Assembly: GCF_030315975.1 (NCBI RefSeq)
Contig: NZ_JASXSZ010000004.1
Span: 310,001-374,000 of the forward strand
Direction: 5' to 3'
DNA from: Microbacterium candidum
GTDB taxonomy: Bacteria > Actinomycetota > Actinomycetes > Actinomycetales > Microbacteriaceae
DNA length: 64,000 bases
In this document: piece by piece, positions 1-12,054 of the stretch
Layout of the letters: each line of letters starts with the position of its first letter
Numbering within the stretch: the stretch's first letter is position 1
The notes under the pieces: generated by a model
The model's input: only the letters and a program-made list of their open reading frames with translations
What the model was told of the DNA's origin: nothing
The model's database searches: none
Made by a program: the position numbers and the translations under genes

Positions 1-1
1 G

Positions 2-781
2 CACCTCCGCCCGAGCCGTGGCACCCACCTCGTCGTGGAGACCGCGCGACTCGGGTGGTCCGACGTGTCGTTGACGGCGCCCCTTCCCGGGTCGTCGAGC
101 CGCTTCGTCTTCACTGTCCCGGCGCCCCACGGCCGCACCTACATCGGCCTCACCGATGTCCCCGCGGGCGAGGAGGTGCCGGACGTGCCACGGGCGACGG
201 ACGCCGAGATCGACCAGCTCCTCGGCGTCATCAACGGCGTGCTCGCCTCGCCCCTCTCGCGAGACGACGTCGTCGCGACGTTCGCCGGCCTGCGGCCGCT
301 CCTCACGGGACCCGAGGGGGAGGAGACGAGCGATCTGTCGCGCAAGCACGCGATCGTGGAATCGGAATCCGGCATGCTCTCGGTCGTCGGCGGCAAGCTC
401 ACGACCTACCGCCGCATGGCCGAGGACGGCATCGACGAGGTCGTGCGCCGCCGCGGCTTCGGCCCGATGTCGCGGACGCGCGACCTGCCGCTCGTGGGGG
501 CGTGGCCCCGGGCGCGGCTGGGGGAGATCGCCGGGCCTGCACGGTACGTCCGGCGGTACGGGGCGGAGGCCCCCTACGTGTCGCGGCTTCCGTCGGGGCC
601 GGGGGCCGCGCGCGAGGTCACCGCGCAGGAGCTGCACTGGGGCGTCGCTGTGGAGGGCGCTCTGACGATCGACGACCTGTTGGATCGGCGCACGCGGCTC
701 GGGCTCGTCGCGGAGGATCGCGAGGCGTCGATGGATGCCGCGGCATCCGCCTTCGAGCGTGCCGGCGTGACCCCCACCTGA
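2..781 (+). CDS. glpD: Glycerol-3-phosphate dehydrogenase, C-terminal part (5' end outside window)
   Basis: This is the last 259 residues of an FAD-dependent glycerol-3-phosphate dehydrogenase of the GlpD/DAO family, which oxidises glycerol-3-phosphate to dihydroxyacetone phosphate and passes electrons to the quinone pool at the membrane. The visible part opens with the family motif PSRGTHLVV, carries GGKLTTYRRMAEDG, where FAD and substrate contacts lie in this family, and ends in the helical C-terminal domain. The reading frame enters from outside the window, so the FAD-binding N-terminus cannot be judged. The gene is followed by a tandem repeat and an inverted-repeat element before the next gene. 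Identification rests on these motifs; I am fairly sure of the family. Confidence 0.9.
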   Translation, partial: HLRPSRGTHLVVETARLGWSDVSLTAPLPGSSSRFVFTVPAPHGRTYIGLTDVPAGEEVPDVPRATDAEIDQLLGVINGVLASPLSRDDVVATFAGLRPLLTGPEGEETSDLSRKHAIVESESGMLSVVGGKLTTYRRMAEDGIDEVVRRRGFGPMSRTRDLPLVGAWPRARLGEIAGPARYVRRYGAEAPYVSRLPSGPGAAREVTAQELHWGVAVEGALTIDDLLDRRTRLGLVAEDREASMDAAASAFERAGVTPT

Positions 782-801
782 ACCCTCGCTCCCGAACGTC
801 C

Positions 802-841
802 CCGCCTGCGTGTTCCCGCCTGCGTGTCGCCGCCTGCGTGT
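802..841. repeat. Three tandem copies of a 12-bp core
   Basis: CCGCCTGCGTGT occurs three times with a 14-bp period just after the glpD stop codon. The third copy runs into the left arm of the inverted-repeat element that follows. It may be a by-product of replication slippage; no function is visible. Confidence 0.7.
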
Positions 842-924
842 CGAATGACTGGTCGTCGGTCCCGACATGCCGAGCAGTCGGGCGAGAACCGGCGTGTCGA
901 GGAGAGTGACCGGTCTTTCGACAC
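838..924. repeat. 87-bp inverted-repeat element, copy 1
   Basis: The left end GTGTCGAATGACTGGTC and the right end GACCGGTCTTTCGACAC are inverted repeats with two mismatches over 17 bp. A second element of exactly the same length, with the same ends and an internal GGCGTGTCG at the same offset, lies after the membrane-protein gene at 18571-19098. This looks like a REP-like mobile or structural repeat rather than a gene. It overlaps the most upstream possible start codon region of the amino-acid exporter. Confidence 0.65.
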
Positions 925-938
925 CGAGTCGGTCAGGG

Positions 939-2333
939 ATGTCGGGGGTCCCCGGCAAACTGGGAATCGTGACCTCGCATCGCGGCATCGGCGTCCTCCA
1001 GGGCACAGCCCTCTACGTCGCGGCGATCCTCGGCACGGGCCTGCTCGTGCTCCCGGGGCTCGCTGCGCGTGTGGCCGGGCCGGCATCCGTCGTCGCGGTG
1101 CTGGCGGTGATCCTCCTCGCCGTCCCGCTCGCGGGAACCTTCGCCGCCCTCGCCGCGCGGTATCCCGACCCGGGCGGGGTCGCGAGCTATGTTCGGCGGG
1201 CCGTCGGACCCACGGCCGCGCGCGCCACCGGCTACTGGTTCTACTTCGGGGTCGCCGCGGGCTTCCCGGTTCTCGCGCTCCTCGGCGGCGACTACGTGAC
1301 AGCCATCGCGGGCATCGACCGTTCGGCCGTGCCGCTCATCGGGCTCGCGATCCTCGTGCCGCCGTTCGCGATCAACATGCTGGGGGTGCGCACCGCGGGG
1401 TGGGTGCAGTTCGTCCTCACCGGGACGCTGACGGCGATCGTCGTCTTCCTCGTCTCCGCGTCCTTCCCGCACGTCGAGACCGCGCACTTCGCGCCGTTCC
1501 TCCCGCACGGCTGGGTCGGTGTCGGCACGGCGATCAGCCTGTTCGTCTGGGCCTTCGCCGGGTGGGAGGTCGGCACGCACATCTCCGGCGAGTTCCGCGA
1601 TCCGCGGCGGGCGATCCCGATTGCGACGGCGATCGCGCTCGCGATCACCGGGGCGGCTTACGTGCTGCTCCAGATCGTCACGGTCGGCGTCCTGGGCGAC
1701 GAGGCCGGCGCCGGCGCGGTGCCGCTCGTCACGCTCGCAGTGAGCGCCGCCCCGGGCGTCGGACCGCTCGTGGTCGGTGCGGCGGCGGGCATCGTGTGCT
1801 TGGGCGTGCTGAACTCCTACATCGCGGCGTTCGGCAAGCTCGGCGCCTCGCTCGCCGTCACGCGCGATCTGCCGCGCGTGCTCGCGCCCGGGGCGGAGGC
1901 GGGCGGGGTGCCGCGCCGGGCGATCCTGCTCACGTTCGTCATCGCGCTCGCGTACACGGGCGCCGCGGTGGCCACCGGCGGAGACCTGCAGACCTTCATC
2001 CTCATCCACACCGGCAACATGGTGTCGATCTACGCGCTCGGGATGATCGCGGCGCTGCGGATCCTTCCCCTGCGCACGCCAGGGTGGTGGATGGCGCTCG
2101 TCGCCGCGGTGCTGTCGCTCGCGCTGCTCGTGCTGAACTTCGCGCACCTCCTGCCCGCGATCATCCTCGCGGCGGCGGCTGTCGCCGTCACGCTCTGGCG
2201 CCGGATGCGCCGTCGGGCCGTCGTGGGCGGTATCGCGGATGCGGTGGACCCTGACCGCTCCGCGGAGCATCGGGTCGCACACGACGACGGCGCCCAGCCG
2301 AAGCTGAGCGCCGCCGAGGACGTCGCGGGCTGA
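939..2333 (+). CDS. APC-superfamily amino-acid transporter, YjeH-like exporter
   Basis: A polytopic membrane protein of about 464 residues. The N-terminus RRGIGVLQGTALYVAA-like stretch (seen here as HRGIGVLQGTALYV, then GTGLLVLPG) is typical of the YjeH branch of the amino acid-polyamine-organocation family, which exports methionine and other neutral amino acids in E. coli. About twelve hydrophobic segments follow, and the C-terminal 40 residues are charged and cytoplasmic. The ATG chosen has TCAGGG just upstream; a GTG ten codons later (969) matches the usual family start and is an equally good choice. The gene meets kgd tail to tail. Substrate is inferred from the family only. Confidence 0.8.
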   Translation: MSGVPGKLGIVTSHRGIGVLQGTALYVAAILGTGLLVLPGLAARVAGPASVVAVLAVILLAVPLAGTFAALAARYPDPGGVASYVRRAVGPTAARATGYWFYFGVAAGFPVLALLGGDYVTAIAGIDRSAVPLIGLAILVPPFAINMLGVRTAGWVQFVLTGTLTAIVVFLVSASFPHVETAHFAPFLPHGWVGVGTAISLFVWAFAGWEVGTHISGEFRDPRRAIPIATAIALAITGAAYVLLQIVTVGVLGDEAGAGAVPLVTLAVSAAPGVGPLVVGAAAGIVCLGVLNSYIAAFGKLGASLAVTRDLPRVLAPGAEAGGVPRRAILLTFVIALAYTGAAVATGGDLQTFILIHTGNMVSIYALGMIAALRILPLRTPGWWMALVAAVLSLALLVLNFAHLLPAIILAAAAVAVTLWRRMRRRAVVGGIADAVDPDRSAEHRVAHDDGAQPKLSAAEDVAG

Positions 2334-2340
2334 CGCCCGC
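2325..2340. terminator. Hairpin between convergent genes
   Basis: GCGGGC-TGAC-GCCCGC is a perfect 6-bp stem whose loop holds the stop codon of the transporter gene. It has no U-tract on either side and lies between two convergent genes, so it could slow or end transcription in both directions, but this is inference. Confidence 0.4.
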
Positions 2341-2346
2341 CGCCGA

Positions 2347-6036
<3,690 letters not shown>

Positions 6037-6171
6037 AGTCGATCGCCTGCTTTCATCGGTGAAGATCGTGGGCTTCGCGCGCGCGGATCCAGCACACGCG
6101 CGACTGTTAAGCCTAACCCAGTCCTCTAGACCGCGCCTGGTTGCGCTCGTTACGCTCATGCGGAAATCCAT

Positions 6172-6196
6172 ATCCGCATCGCGGATTCAGTACCCT
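6172..6196 (+). promoter_or_regulatory. Dyad and -10 element before guaB1
   Basis: ATCCGCATCGCGGAT is a perfect 6-3-6 inverted repeat directly upstream of TACCCT, which sits six bases before the guaB1 ATG. The spacing fits a leaderless mRNA with an operator in the core promoter. No regulator can be named. Confidence 0.45.
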
Positions 6197-6202
6197 GAAG
6201 AC

Positions 6203-7660
6203 ATGGAGTTCTACGGCGACGATCCCGAGGTCGACCTCACCTATTCCGACGTCTTCCTGGTGCCCCGCCGGTCGGGTGTCACGAGCCGTCTCGACGTCGA
6301 TCTGTCGCCGGGCGACGGCAGCGGGGCGACGCTCCCGCTCGTGTCCTCGAACATGAACTCCGTGACCGGGGCGCGGCTCGCGGCGACTCTCGCCCGTCGC
6401 GGCGGACTCGGCGTGCTCCCGCAGGACATGCCCCTGCAGGAGCTGGATGCGGCGATCCGCTGGGTGAAGGACCAGCCCGTCCAGTGGGACACGCCGCTCG
6501 TGCTCCCGCCCGACGCCACCGTCGCCGATGCGGCGCGCCTCCTCCCGCCCATCGAGGGGCACGGCGTCGTCGTCGCCGTGTCGTCGGCGGAAGGCATCCG
6601 CATCGAGGACATCGCCGGCATCGTCCCGGCATCCCGTCTCGGCACCGCTCTTCCGGACGCGCGGCTCGGCGACCTCGCCCGCACCCGCCCTGTCGCGATC
6701 GACGCGGACGATGTGGAGAGCCCGCGCCACGCGTTCGACCTCATCGTGGACAGCGACGCCGAGATGGTCTGCATCCTCCACCACGGGATGCTCGTCGGCA
6801 CGCTCTCGCGCCGCAGCGCCCTGCGCTCGAACCTGTATCGCCCCGGTGTCGACGCCTCCGGCCGCCTCATCGTCGCGGCCGCCGTCGGCATCAACGGCGA
6901 CGTCGCGGCCAAGGCCCGCGCGCTCGCCGGAGCGGGCGTCGACGTCCTCGTCGTCGACACGGCGCACGGACACCAGGAGGGGATGCTGCGCGCCCTCCGC
7001 ACGATCGCCGACCTGGATCTCGGCATCCCCCTTGCCGCCGGCAACATCGTGACCGCCGAGGGCGTGCACGACCTCGTCACGGCCGGCGCGTCGATCCTGA
7101 AGGTCGGCGTGGGCCCGGGCGCCATGTGCACGACACGCATGATGACCGCCGTCGGGCGTCCGCAGTTCTCGGCCGTGCTCGAGACCGCAGAGGCCGCCCG
7201 GGTGATGGGTGCGCACGTCTGGGCCGACGGCGGGGTCCGCTACCCGCGCGACGTCGCCCTCGCGCTCGCGGCGGGAGCCGCATCCGTCATGATCGGCTCC
7301 TGGTTCGCCGGCACGATCGAGGCTCCGGGGCTCCTGCAGTCGGATGCGTCCGGCCGTCTGTACAAGGAGTCGTGGGGGATGGCGTCGACGAAGGCCGTGC
7401 ACGAGCGCTTCGGCCGGCTCGACCCGTACGAGCTCGCCCGGAAGGAGCTCTTCGCCGAGGGCATCTCCTCCTCGAAGATCTACCTCGACCCATTGCGTCC
7501 GGGCGTCGAGGACCTCATCGACATGATCACCTCCGGCGTGCGGTCGTCCTTCACCTACGCCGGTGCCGCCACGGTGCGGGAGTTCCACGAGCGCGCGCTC
7601 GTCGGCCTGCAGTCCGCCGCCGGCTACGAGGAGGGCAAGGCCCTGCCCGTCAGCTGGTAG
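6203..7660 (+). CDS. guaB1: GuaB1-type IMP dehydrogenase homologue / GMP reductase
   Basis: A 485-residue TIM-barrel protein of the IMPDH/GMPR family. It has the N-terminal SDVFLVPRRS and the nucleotide-binding loop GVGPGAMCTTRMMTAVG with the catalytic Cys near residue 309; a degenerate CBS-pair region lies between about residues 95 and 215. The sequence matches the actinobacterial GuaB1 group, whose mycobacterial members act as GMP reductases (GMP to IMP) rather than IMP dehydrogenases, so a purine-salvage role is more likely than de novo GMP synthesis. The ATG is preceded by TACCCT at six bases and has only a weak Shine-Dalgarno, consistent with leaderless translation. pnuC follows 12 bp downstream, so both may be co-transcribed. 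Confidence 0.9.
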   Translation: MEFYGDDPEVDLTYSDVFLVPRRSGVTSRLDVDLSPGDGSGATLPLVSSNMNSVTGARLAATLARRGGLGVLPQDMPLQELDAAIRWVKDQPVQWDTPLVLPPDATVADAARLLPPIEGHGVVVAVSSAEGIRIEDIAGIVPASRLGTALPDARLGDLARTRPVAIDADDVESPRHAFDLIVDSDAEMVCILHHGMLVGTLSRRSALRSNLYRPGVDASGRLIVAAAVGINGDVAAKARALAGAGVDVLVVDTAHGHQEGMLRALRTIADLDLGIPLAAGNIVTAEGVHDLVTAGASILKVGVGPGAMCTTRMMTAVGRPQFSAVLETAEAARVMGAHVWADGGVRYPRDVALALAAGAASVMIGSWFAGTIEAPGLLQSDASGRLYKESWGMASTKAVHERFGRLDPYELARKELFAEGISSSKIYLDPLRPGVEDLIDMITSGVRSSFTYAGAATVREFHERALVGLQSAAGYEEGKALPVSW

Positions 7661-7672
7661 AACTGTCCATCG

Positions 7673-8371
7673 ATGGACTTCCTGCGGTGGCTCACCGACG
7701 CCTTCAACTCGACGATCGCCCTGCCGGGCGGTCAGACGCTGCTCGTGCGCGAGGTCGCGGGCAACGTGTTCGGGTTGGCGAGCGCGCTCGGCGGCATGCG
7801 CCGCAAGGTCTGGGCATGGCCGGTCGGCATCATCGGCAACGTGCTGCTGCTCACGGTGTTCCTCGCGAGCATCGTGAACCCGCACAGCTCCGCGCCCGCG
7901 CTGCTCGGCCAGGCGGGCCGGCAGATCATGTTCATCACGGTGTCGATCTACGGCTGGATCCGCTGGAAGCACGCGAAGGATGAGGAGGGCACGGCGGTCG
8001 TCCCGCGCTGGGCGTCCTGGCCGACGCGCTTCGCCCTCATCGGGACGATGATCGTCGGCACGGCGGCGCTGACTCCGCTGTTCACCGCGCTCGGCTCCTA
8101 CGACCCGGTGTGGGCGGATGCCTGGACCTTCGTCGGGTCCCTTCTCGCCACATACGGCATGGCGAAGGGCTGGACCGAGTTCTGGCTCATCTGGGTCGCC
8201 GTCGACATCGTCGGCGTGCCGCTGCTGTTCAAGGCCGGCTACTACGCCACCGGGTTCATGTACGTGTTCTACGGCTGCTTCACGATCGCGGGCTTCATCG
8301 TGTGGGCGCGCGCCGACCGGCGCGCGAAGCCCGCGGTCGAGACGCTGCATCCCGACCCCACCGTCCGTTAG
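7673..8371 (+). CDS. pnuC: Nicotinamide riboside/mononucleotide transporter PnuC
   Basis: A 232-residue membrane protein with about seven hydrophobic segments. The stretch WTEFWLIWVAVDIVGVPL is the PnuC/SWEET-like core signature, whose aromatic residues line the vitamin path. PnuC facilitates uptake of nicotinamide riboside for NAD salvage, driven by phosphorylation inside the cell. It lies 12 bp after guaB1, so two nucleotide-salvage functions are adjacent. No NAD-sensing riboswitch was seen upstream. The start ATG follows the guaB1 stop closely and has only a weak ribosome-binding site. An out-of-place feature was not noticed. Confidence 0.9.
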   Translation: MDFLRWLTDAFNSTIALPGGQTLLVREVAGNVFGLASALGGMRRKVWAWPVGIIGNVLLLTVFLASIVNPHSSAPALLGQAGRQIMFITVSIYGWIRWKHAKDEEGTAVVPRWASWPTRFALIGTMIVGTAALTPLFTALGSYDPVWADAWTFVGSLLATYGMAKGWTEFWLIWVAVDIVGVPLLFKAGYYATGFMYVFYGCFTIAGFIVWARADRRAKPAVETLHPDPTVR

Positions 8372-8477
8372 CCGGCGAGCCGACAGCGCCGCGCCCGGAC
8401 TCGCCTGCGCCTCCCGCACGCTCGGCGGCGCCGCGCGTGCAGGACGCCTGAGCGCGTTCCACCGGGTACGGCAATCG

Positions 8478-8498
8478 GGGAGCGCGCTGCGCGCTCCC
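8478..8498. terminator. GC-rich hairpin after pnuC
   Basis: GGGAGCGCG-CTG-CGCGCTCCC is a perfect 9-bp stem with a 3-nt loop in the 212-bp gap after pnuC. It is followed by TAGAAT, which could be a -10 hexamer for the downstream gene. There is no U-tract, so terminator function is inferred from position. The rest of the gap holds nothing I recognise. Confidence 0.5.
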
Positions 8499-8583
8499 GT
8501 AGAATGGACGGCACAATGGACGACCCGCCCAGTTGCAGACGCCCGCCCCACCGACCCGCCCCCGCACGAGGGGGTGACGCGTG

Positions 8584-9891
8584 ATGGATTACGTCATGCT
8601 GGGCGTGGGGCTTCTCCTTACGGTCGGGACGGGCTTGTTCGTCGCGAGCGAGTTCTCCCTCATCACGCTCGACCGTGCCGATCTCGAAGCGCGCCAGGCG
8701 AGGGGCGAGGGCCGGCTCGGACTCACGATCCGCGCGCTGAAGTCGACATCGACGCAGCTGTCGAGCGCGCAGCTCGGCATCACGCTTACGACGCTGCTCG
8801 CCGGTTACACGATGGAGCCGGCGATCTCGAACCTGCTGCGGCCGCTGCTGGGCGGGCTCGAGGGAGCGGCGAACGCCGTCGCCGTGTTCCTCGGCGTCGC
8901 GATCGCGACGATCGTGTCGATGATCCTCGGCGAGCTCGTGCCGAAGAACTTCGCCCTGGCCCTGCCGCACGCGACGGCGAAGGTCGTCATGCCGTTCCAG
9001 GTCGGCTTCACCACGGTGTTCAAGCCCGCCGTGAGCCTCCTGAACGGCAGCGCGAACGGGGTCCTGCGCGCCGTGGGCGTCGAGCCGAAGGAGGAGCTGT
9101 CCGGCGCGCGCACGGCGGAGGAGCTCTCCAGCCTCGTGCGCCGCTCGGCGAGCGCGGGCGTGCTCGAGCCGGACACCGCATCCCTCCTCGACCGCTCGCT
9201 GAACTTCGCACGCCTGACGACCGCCGATGTCATGACGCCGCGCCCGAGCATGCACGCGCTGCAGGCGGAGGAATCGGCGGACGACGTCATCCAGCTCGCC
9301 CGCCGCACCGGCCACAGCCGCTTCCCGGTCTACGACGACTCGATGGACGACATCATCGGGATCGTCCACCTCAAGGCCGCCGTGAGCGTGCCGCGCGAGC
9401 GACGGGCGGATGTCCCGGCCGCAGCGCTTGCGACCGAGCCGCTGCGCGTGCCCGAGGCCGTGCACCTCGACGCGGTCATGTCGGAGCTCCGGGCCCGCGG
9501 CTACCAGATGGCCGTCGTCGTGGACGAGTACGGCGGCACCGCCGGCATCGTCACCCTCGAAGACCTCGTGGAGGAGATCGTCGGCGAGGTCCTCGACGAG
9601 CACGACCGCCGCGTCGCGGGCATCGTGCGCGGCGAGGGGTCGCTGACATTCCCCGGCGACCTCCGGCCCGACGAGCTGCGCGACCGCGCCGGCGTCCGCG
9701 TCCCCGAGGGCGACGTGTACGACACCGTCGGCGGGTACCTCATGAGCGTCCTCGAGCGGATCCCCGCGGTCGGCGACGAGGTCGAGACGGAGGACGGCAC
9801 CCTGCGGGTCGTCCGCATGGACGGGCGGCGCGTGGACCGCATCCGGTACACCCCGAGACCCGTCGCACCCGAGGAAGGGGGCGACCGATGA
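8584..9891 (+). CDS. CNNM/CorC-type membrane protein (hemolysin-family), first of a pair
   Basis: A 435-residue protein with the usual layout: an N-terminal DUF21/CNNM transmembrane domain (residues about 1-180, with SAQLGITLTTLLAGYTMEPAI), a cytoplasmic CBS pair (about 200-330, with VMTPRPSMHAL and DEYGGTAGIVTLEDL), and a CorC_HlyC small-molecule-binding domain at the C-terminus. Family members are linked to magnesium or cobalt efflux; the old name hemolysin is misleading. A GAGGGGG Shine-Dalgarno serves either GTG 8581 or this ATG. The next gene overlaps by 4 bp (ATGA), so the two related proteins are translationally coupled and may form a heteromer. Confidence 0.9.
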   Translation: MDYVMLGVGLLLTVGTGLFVASEFSLITLDRADLEARQARGEGRLGLTIRALKSTSTQLSSAQLGITLTTLLAGYTMEPAISNLLRPLLGGLEGAANAVAVFLGVAIATIVSMILGELVPKNFALALPHATAKVVMPFQVGFTTVFKPAVSLLNGSANGVLRAVGVEPKEELSGARTAEELSSLVRRSASAGVLEPDTASLLDRSLNFARLTTADVMTPRPSMHALQAEESADDVIQLARRTGHSRFPVYDDSMDDIIGIVHLKAAVSVPRERRADVPAAALATEPLRVPEAVHLDAVMSELRARGYQMAVVVDEYGGTAGIVTLEDLVEEIVGEVLDEHDRRVAGIVRGEGSLTFPGDLRPDELRDRAGVRVPEGDVYDTVGGYLMSVLERIPAVGDEVETEDGTLRVVRMDGRRVDRIRYTPRPVAPEEGGDR

Positions 9892-10955
9892 ACGACTGGG
9901 CGGGAATCGTCTGGCTCGTCGTGCTGCTCCTCTTCAACGGCTTCTTCGTCGCGGCGGAGTTCGCGGTGGTCTCCGCGCGGCGCTCGCAGATCGAGCCGCG
10001 CGCCGAGAAGGGCTCGCGGTCCGCGAAGACGGCGCTCTATGCGATGGAGCACGCGACGCTCATGCTCGCCACGAGCCAGCTCGGCATCACGATCTGCTCG
10101 CTGATCATCTTGAACGTGTCGGAGCCCGCCATCCATCACCTGCTCGCGGGTCCTCTGGGTCTCACGAACCTGTCGACGGCGGCGGTGGATGCGATCGGCT
10201 TCGTCGTCGCGCTCGTGCTCGTGAGCTATCTCCACGTCGTCTTCGGCGAGATGGTGCCGAAGAACCTCGCGTTCTCGATGCCCGACCGCGCGGTGCTGAT
10301 CCTCGCGACCCCGCTCGTGTGGGTGTCGGTCGTGTTCCGCCCCGTGATCGTCGCGCTGAACTGGACCGCGAACCACATCGTGCGGCTCTTCCGGGTCGAG
10401 CCGAAGGATGAGGCCAACTCCACCTTCACCCTCGAGGAGGTCGCGACGATCGTCGAGCATTCGCGCGCTGAGGGCGTGCTCGACGATGCGGCCGGAACAG
10501 TCGCCGCCGTCGTCGAGTTCACCGACAAGAAGGCGAAGGATGTGGCCGTGCCCGTGGCATCCCTCGTCACGCTGCCGCTCGAGACGACCCCGGACGAGAT
10601 CGAGCGCGCGGTCGCCAAGCACGGCTTCTCGAGGTACGTGATCGTCGACGGCGAGGGCACGCCGGTCGGCTACGTCCACCTGAAGGACATCCTGCGCGCC
10701 GCCGAGGGGCCGAACTCCGAGTCGCGGGCGCTGCGGCCCATCGAGGCGAAGCGCATCCATCGAATGGTCCCGCTCCTGGAGACGACCGATCTCGAGGACG
10801 CGCTCGCGGCGATGCGGAAGGCGGGCAGGCACCTCGCCGAGGTCCGCGACGAGCAAGGCGAGACGACGGCTGTGCTGTTCCTGGAGGACGTGCTCGAAGA
10901 GCTCGTCGGCGAGGTCGAGGACGCCACGCGTCGCGGTGGCCGGTTCGACCGCTGA
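9888..10955 (+). CDS. CNNM/CorC-type membrane protein, second of a pair
   Basis: A 355-residue paralogue of the preceding protein. The DUF21/CNNM membrane domain (residues about 1-180) contains TSQLGITICSLIILN and the FGEMVPKNLAFS motif; two CBS motifs follow (about 210-345) with VGYVHLKDIL and FLEDVLEELVGEVED. It lacks the C-terminal CorC_HlyC domain of its partner, which ends 80 residues later. The ATGA overlap with the upstream gene indicates one operon and near-equal expression. A cation-transport role is inferred from the family. A GGGTCGTTGAGCGA-ended repeat follows the gene. Confidence 0.9.
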   Translation: MNDWAGIVWLVVLLLFNGFFVAAEFAVVSARRSQIEPRAEKGSRSAKTALYAMEHATLMLATSQLGITICSLIILNVSEPAIHHLLAGPLGLTNLSTAAVDAIGFVVALVLVSYLHVVFGEMVPKNLAFSMPDRAVLILATPLVWVSVVFRPVIVALNWTANHIVRLFRVEPKDEANSTFTLEEVATIVEHSRAEGVLDDAAGTVAAVVEFTDKKAKDVAVPVASLVTLPLETTPDEIERAVAKHGFSRYVIVDGEGTPVGYVHLKDILRAAEGPNSESRALRPIEAKRIHRMVPLLETTDLEDALAAMRKAGRHLAEVRDEQGETTAVLFLEDVLEELVGEVEDATRRGGRFDR

Positions 10956-10990
10956 CGTCGTGGGTCGGTCGACGACCTCTGATTTTGCGC

Positions 10991-11117
10991 GGGTCGTTGA
11001 GCGAGGGAGGAACGACCGAGACGAAACGCAGAGGGTCCGACAGATCGGCTCCCCTCGTTCGTCTTCGCGTTTCATCTCGCATCGCGCGCTCAACGACCGT
11101 CGCTCGCTCAACGACCC
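10991..11117. repeat. GGTCGTTGAGCG inverted-repeat element, copy 1
   Basis: The element is bounded by perfect 14-bp inverted repeats, GGGTCGTTGAGCGA on the left and TCGCTCAACGACCC on the right, with a second inner CGCGCTCAACGACC. Inside are GAGACGAAACGC and GCGTTTCATCTCGC, themselves inverted. Two further copies lie after the flavin oxidase gene and after the SIP-domain gene. No coding capacity; it looks like a family of intergenic palindromic repeats. Confidence 0.75.
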
Positions 11118-11144
11118 GTCGACTTGACGCGTAGCCTGACTCGC

Positions 11145-11987
11145 ATGGAGTGGACCCTCGCCGACACGGCCGCGATCGTGCGCAGTCCCGACGCGTCCGA
11201 CGACAAGTACTCGCGCGGCGTGGTCGGGATGCGGACCGGATCCGACGCGTATCCGGGCGCCGCGGTGCTCGGCGTCGAGGCCGCATGGCGTGCCGGCGCC
11301 GGCATGGTCCGCTACGTCGGCCCTCGGCGTGCCGAGGAGCTCGTGCTGCAGCGGCGCCCTGAGACCGTCCTCGGGACCGGCCGCGTGCAGGCGTGGGTCG
11401 TCGGATCCGGGATGGATGCGGCCACCCGCACCCCCGAAGACACGGAGGCGCTGCGCCGCATCCTCGCGGCCGACGAGCCCGTCGTCGTCGATGCCGGCGC
11501 GCTCGACCTGGCGGAGCCCGGCGCGCACGCGTGGGTCGTCACCCCGCACGCGGGGGAGCACGCCCGCCTGCGCGCGCGCCTCGGGCTGCCGGAGACGGGC
11601 GAAGCGGACGACGAGCGCGCCGCATCCGCCCTCGAGACCGCGTCGGTCCTCGGTGCCGTCGTGGTCCTCAAGGGGGCCGTCACGATCGTCGCCGAACCCG
11701 GGGGGTGGGCGACGGCGATCTCGATCGCTCCGCCGTGGCTTGCGACCGCGGGCGCCGGGGATGTCCTCGCCGGCGCGATCGGCGCCGTGGTCGCCGGGAC
11801 TCCTACAGCGGATCCCGCCGTCCTCGCGCGCCGCGCCGCCGCAGGAGTGTGGCTGCACGCGCAGGCGGCGTCGGTGGCCGCCGGCGCTCTGCCGCCGCGC
11901 GGAGGGCCGATCACGGCGCTCGAGGTGGCATCCTGCCTGCCGCACGCCGTGGCGCAAGTCGTCGGGTCGGTTCCCCGCGCCGAGTGA
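11145..11987 (+). CDS. nnrD: ADP-dependent NAD(P)H-hydrate dehydratase
   Basis: A 280-residue protein of the YjeF_C/ribokinase-like family, which repairs damaged hydrated NADH and NADPH by dehydrating them at the cost of ADP. The signature TAGAGDVLAGAIGA near the C-terminus holds the catalytic Asp and the anion hole; VVDAGALDL and VVTPHAGEHARL are the family's substrate and nucleotide stretches. The N-terminal epimerase domain found in fused YjeF proteins is absent, so an NnrE partner must be encoded elsewhere. TAGCCT lies seven bases before the ATG, which suggests a leaderless message. The start chosen leaves out seven residues available upstream. Confidence 0.88.
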   Translation: MEWTLADTAAIVRSPDASDDKYSRGVVGMRTGSDAYPGAAVLGVEAAWRAGAGMVRYVGPRRAEELVLQRRPETVLGTGRVQAWVVGSGMDAATRTPEDTEALRRILAADEPVVVDAGALDLAEPGAHAWVVTPHAGEHARLRARLGLPETGEADDERAASALETASVLGAVVVLKGAVTIVAEPGGWATAISIAPPWLATAGAGDVLAGAIGAVVAGTPTADPAVLARRAAAGVWLHAQAASVAAGALPPRGGPITALEVASCLPHAVAQVVGSVPRAE

Positions 11988-12054
11988 CCGCGCCGGCTGC
12001 CGGACGGGACGCCGTTCAGGGAGCAGGGGTGCGCGCCACGTAGGATGGGACACC

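Noticed and set aside
802..841. CRISPR-like array
   Set aside because: Three 12-bp copies at a 14-bp period leave no spacers; no cas genes are present anywhere in the window.
7661..7672. NAD-sensing riboswitch for pnuC
   Set aside because: Only 12 bp separate guaB1 and pnuC, too short for an aptamer.
9501..12053. Long minus-strand frame over the CNNM pair and nnrD
   Set aside because: Antisense artefact of GC bias; the plus-strand genes have clear domains and tight 4-bp coupling.
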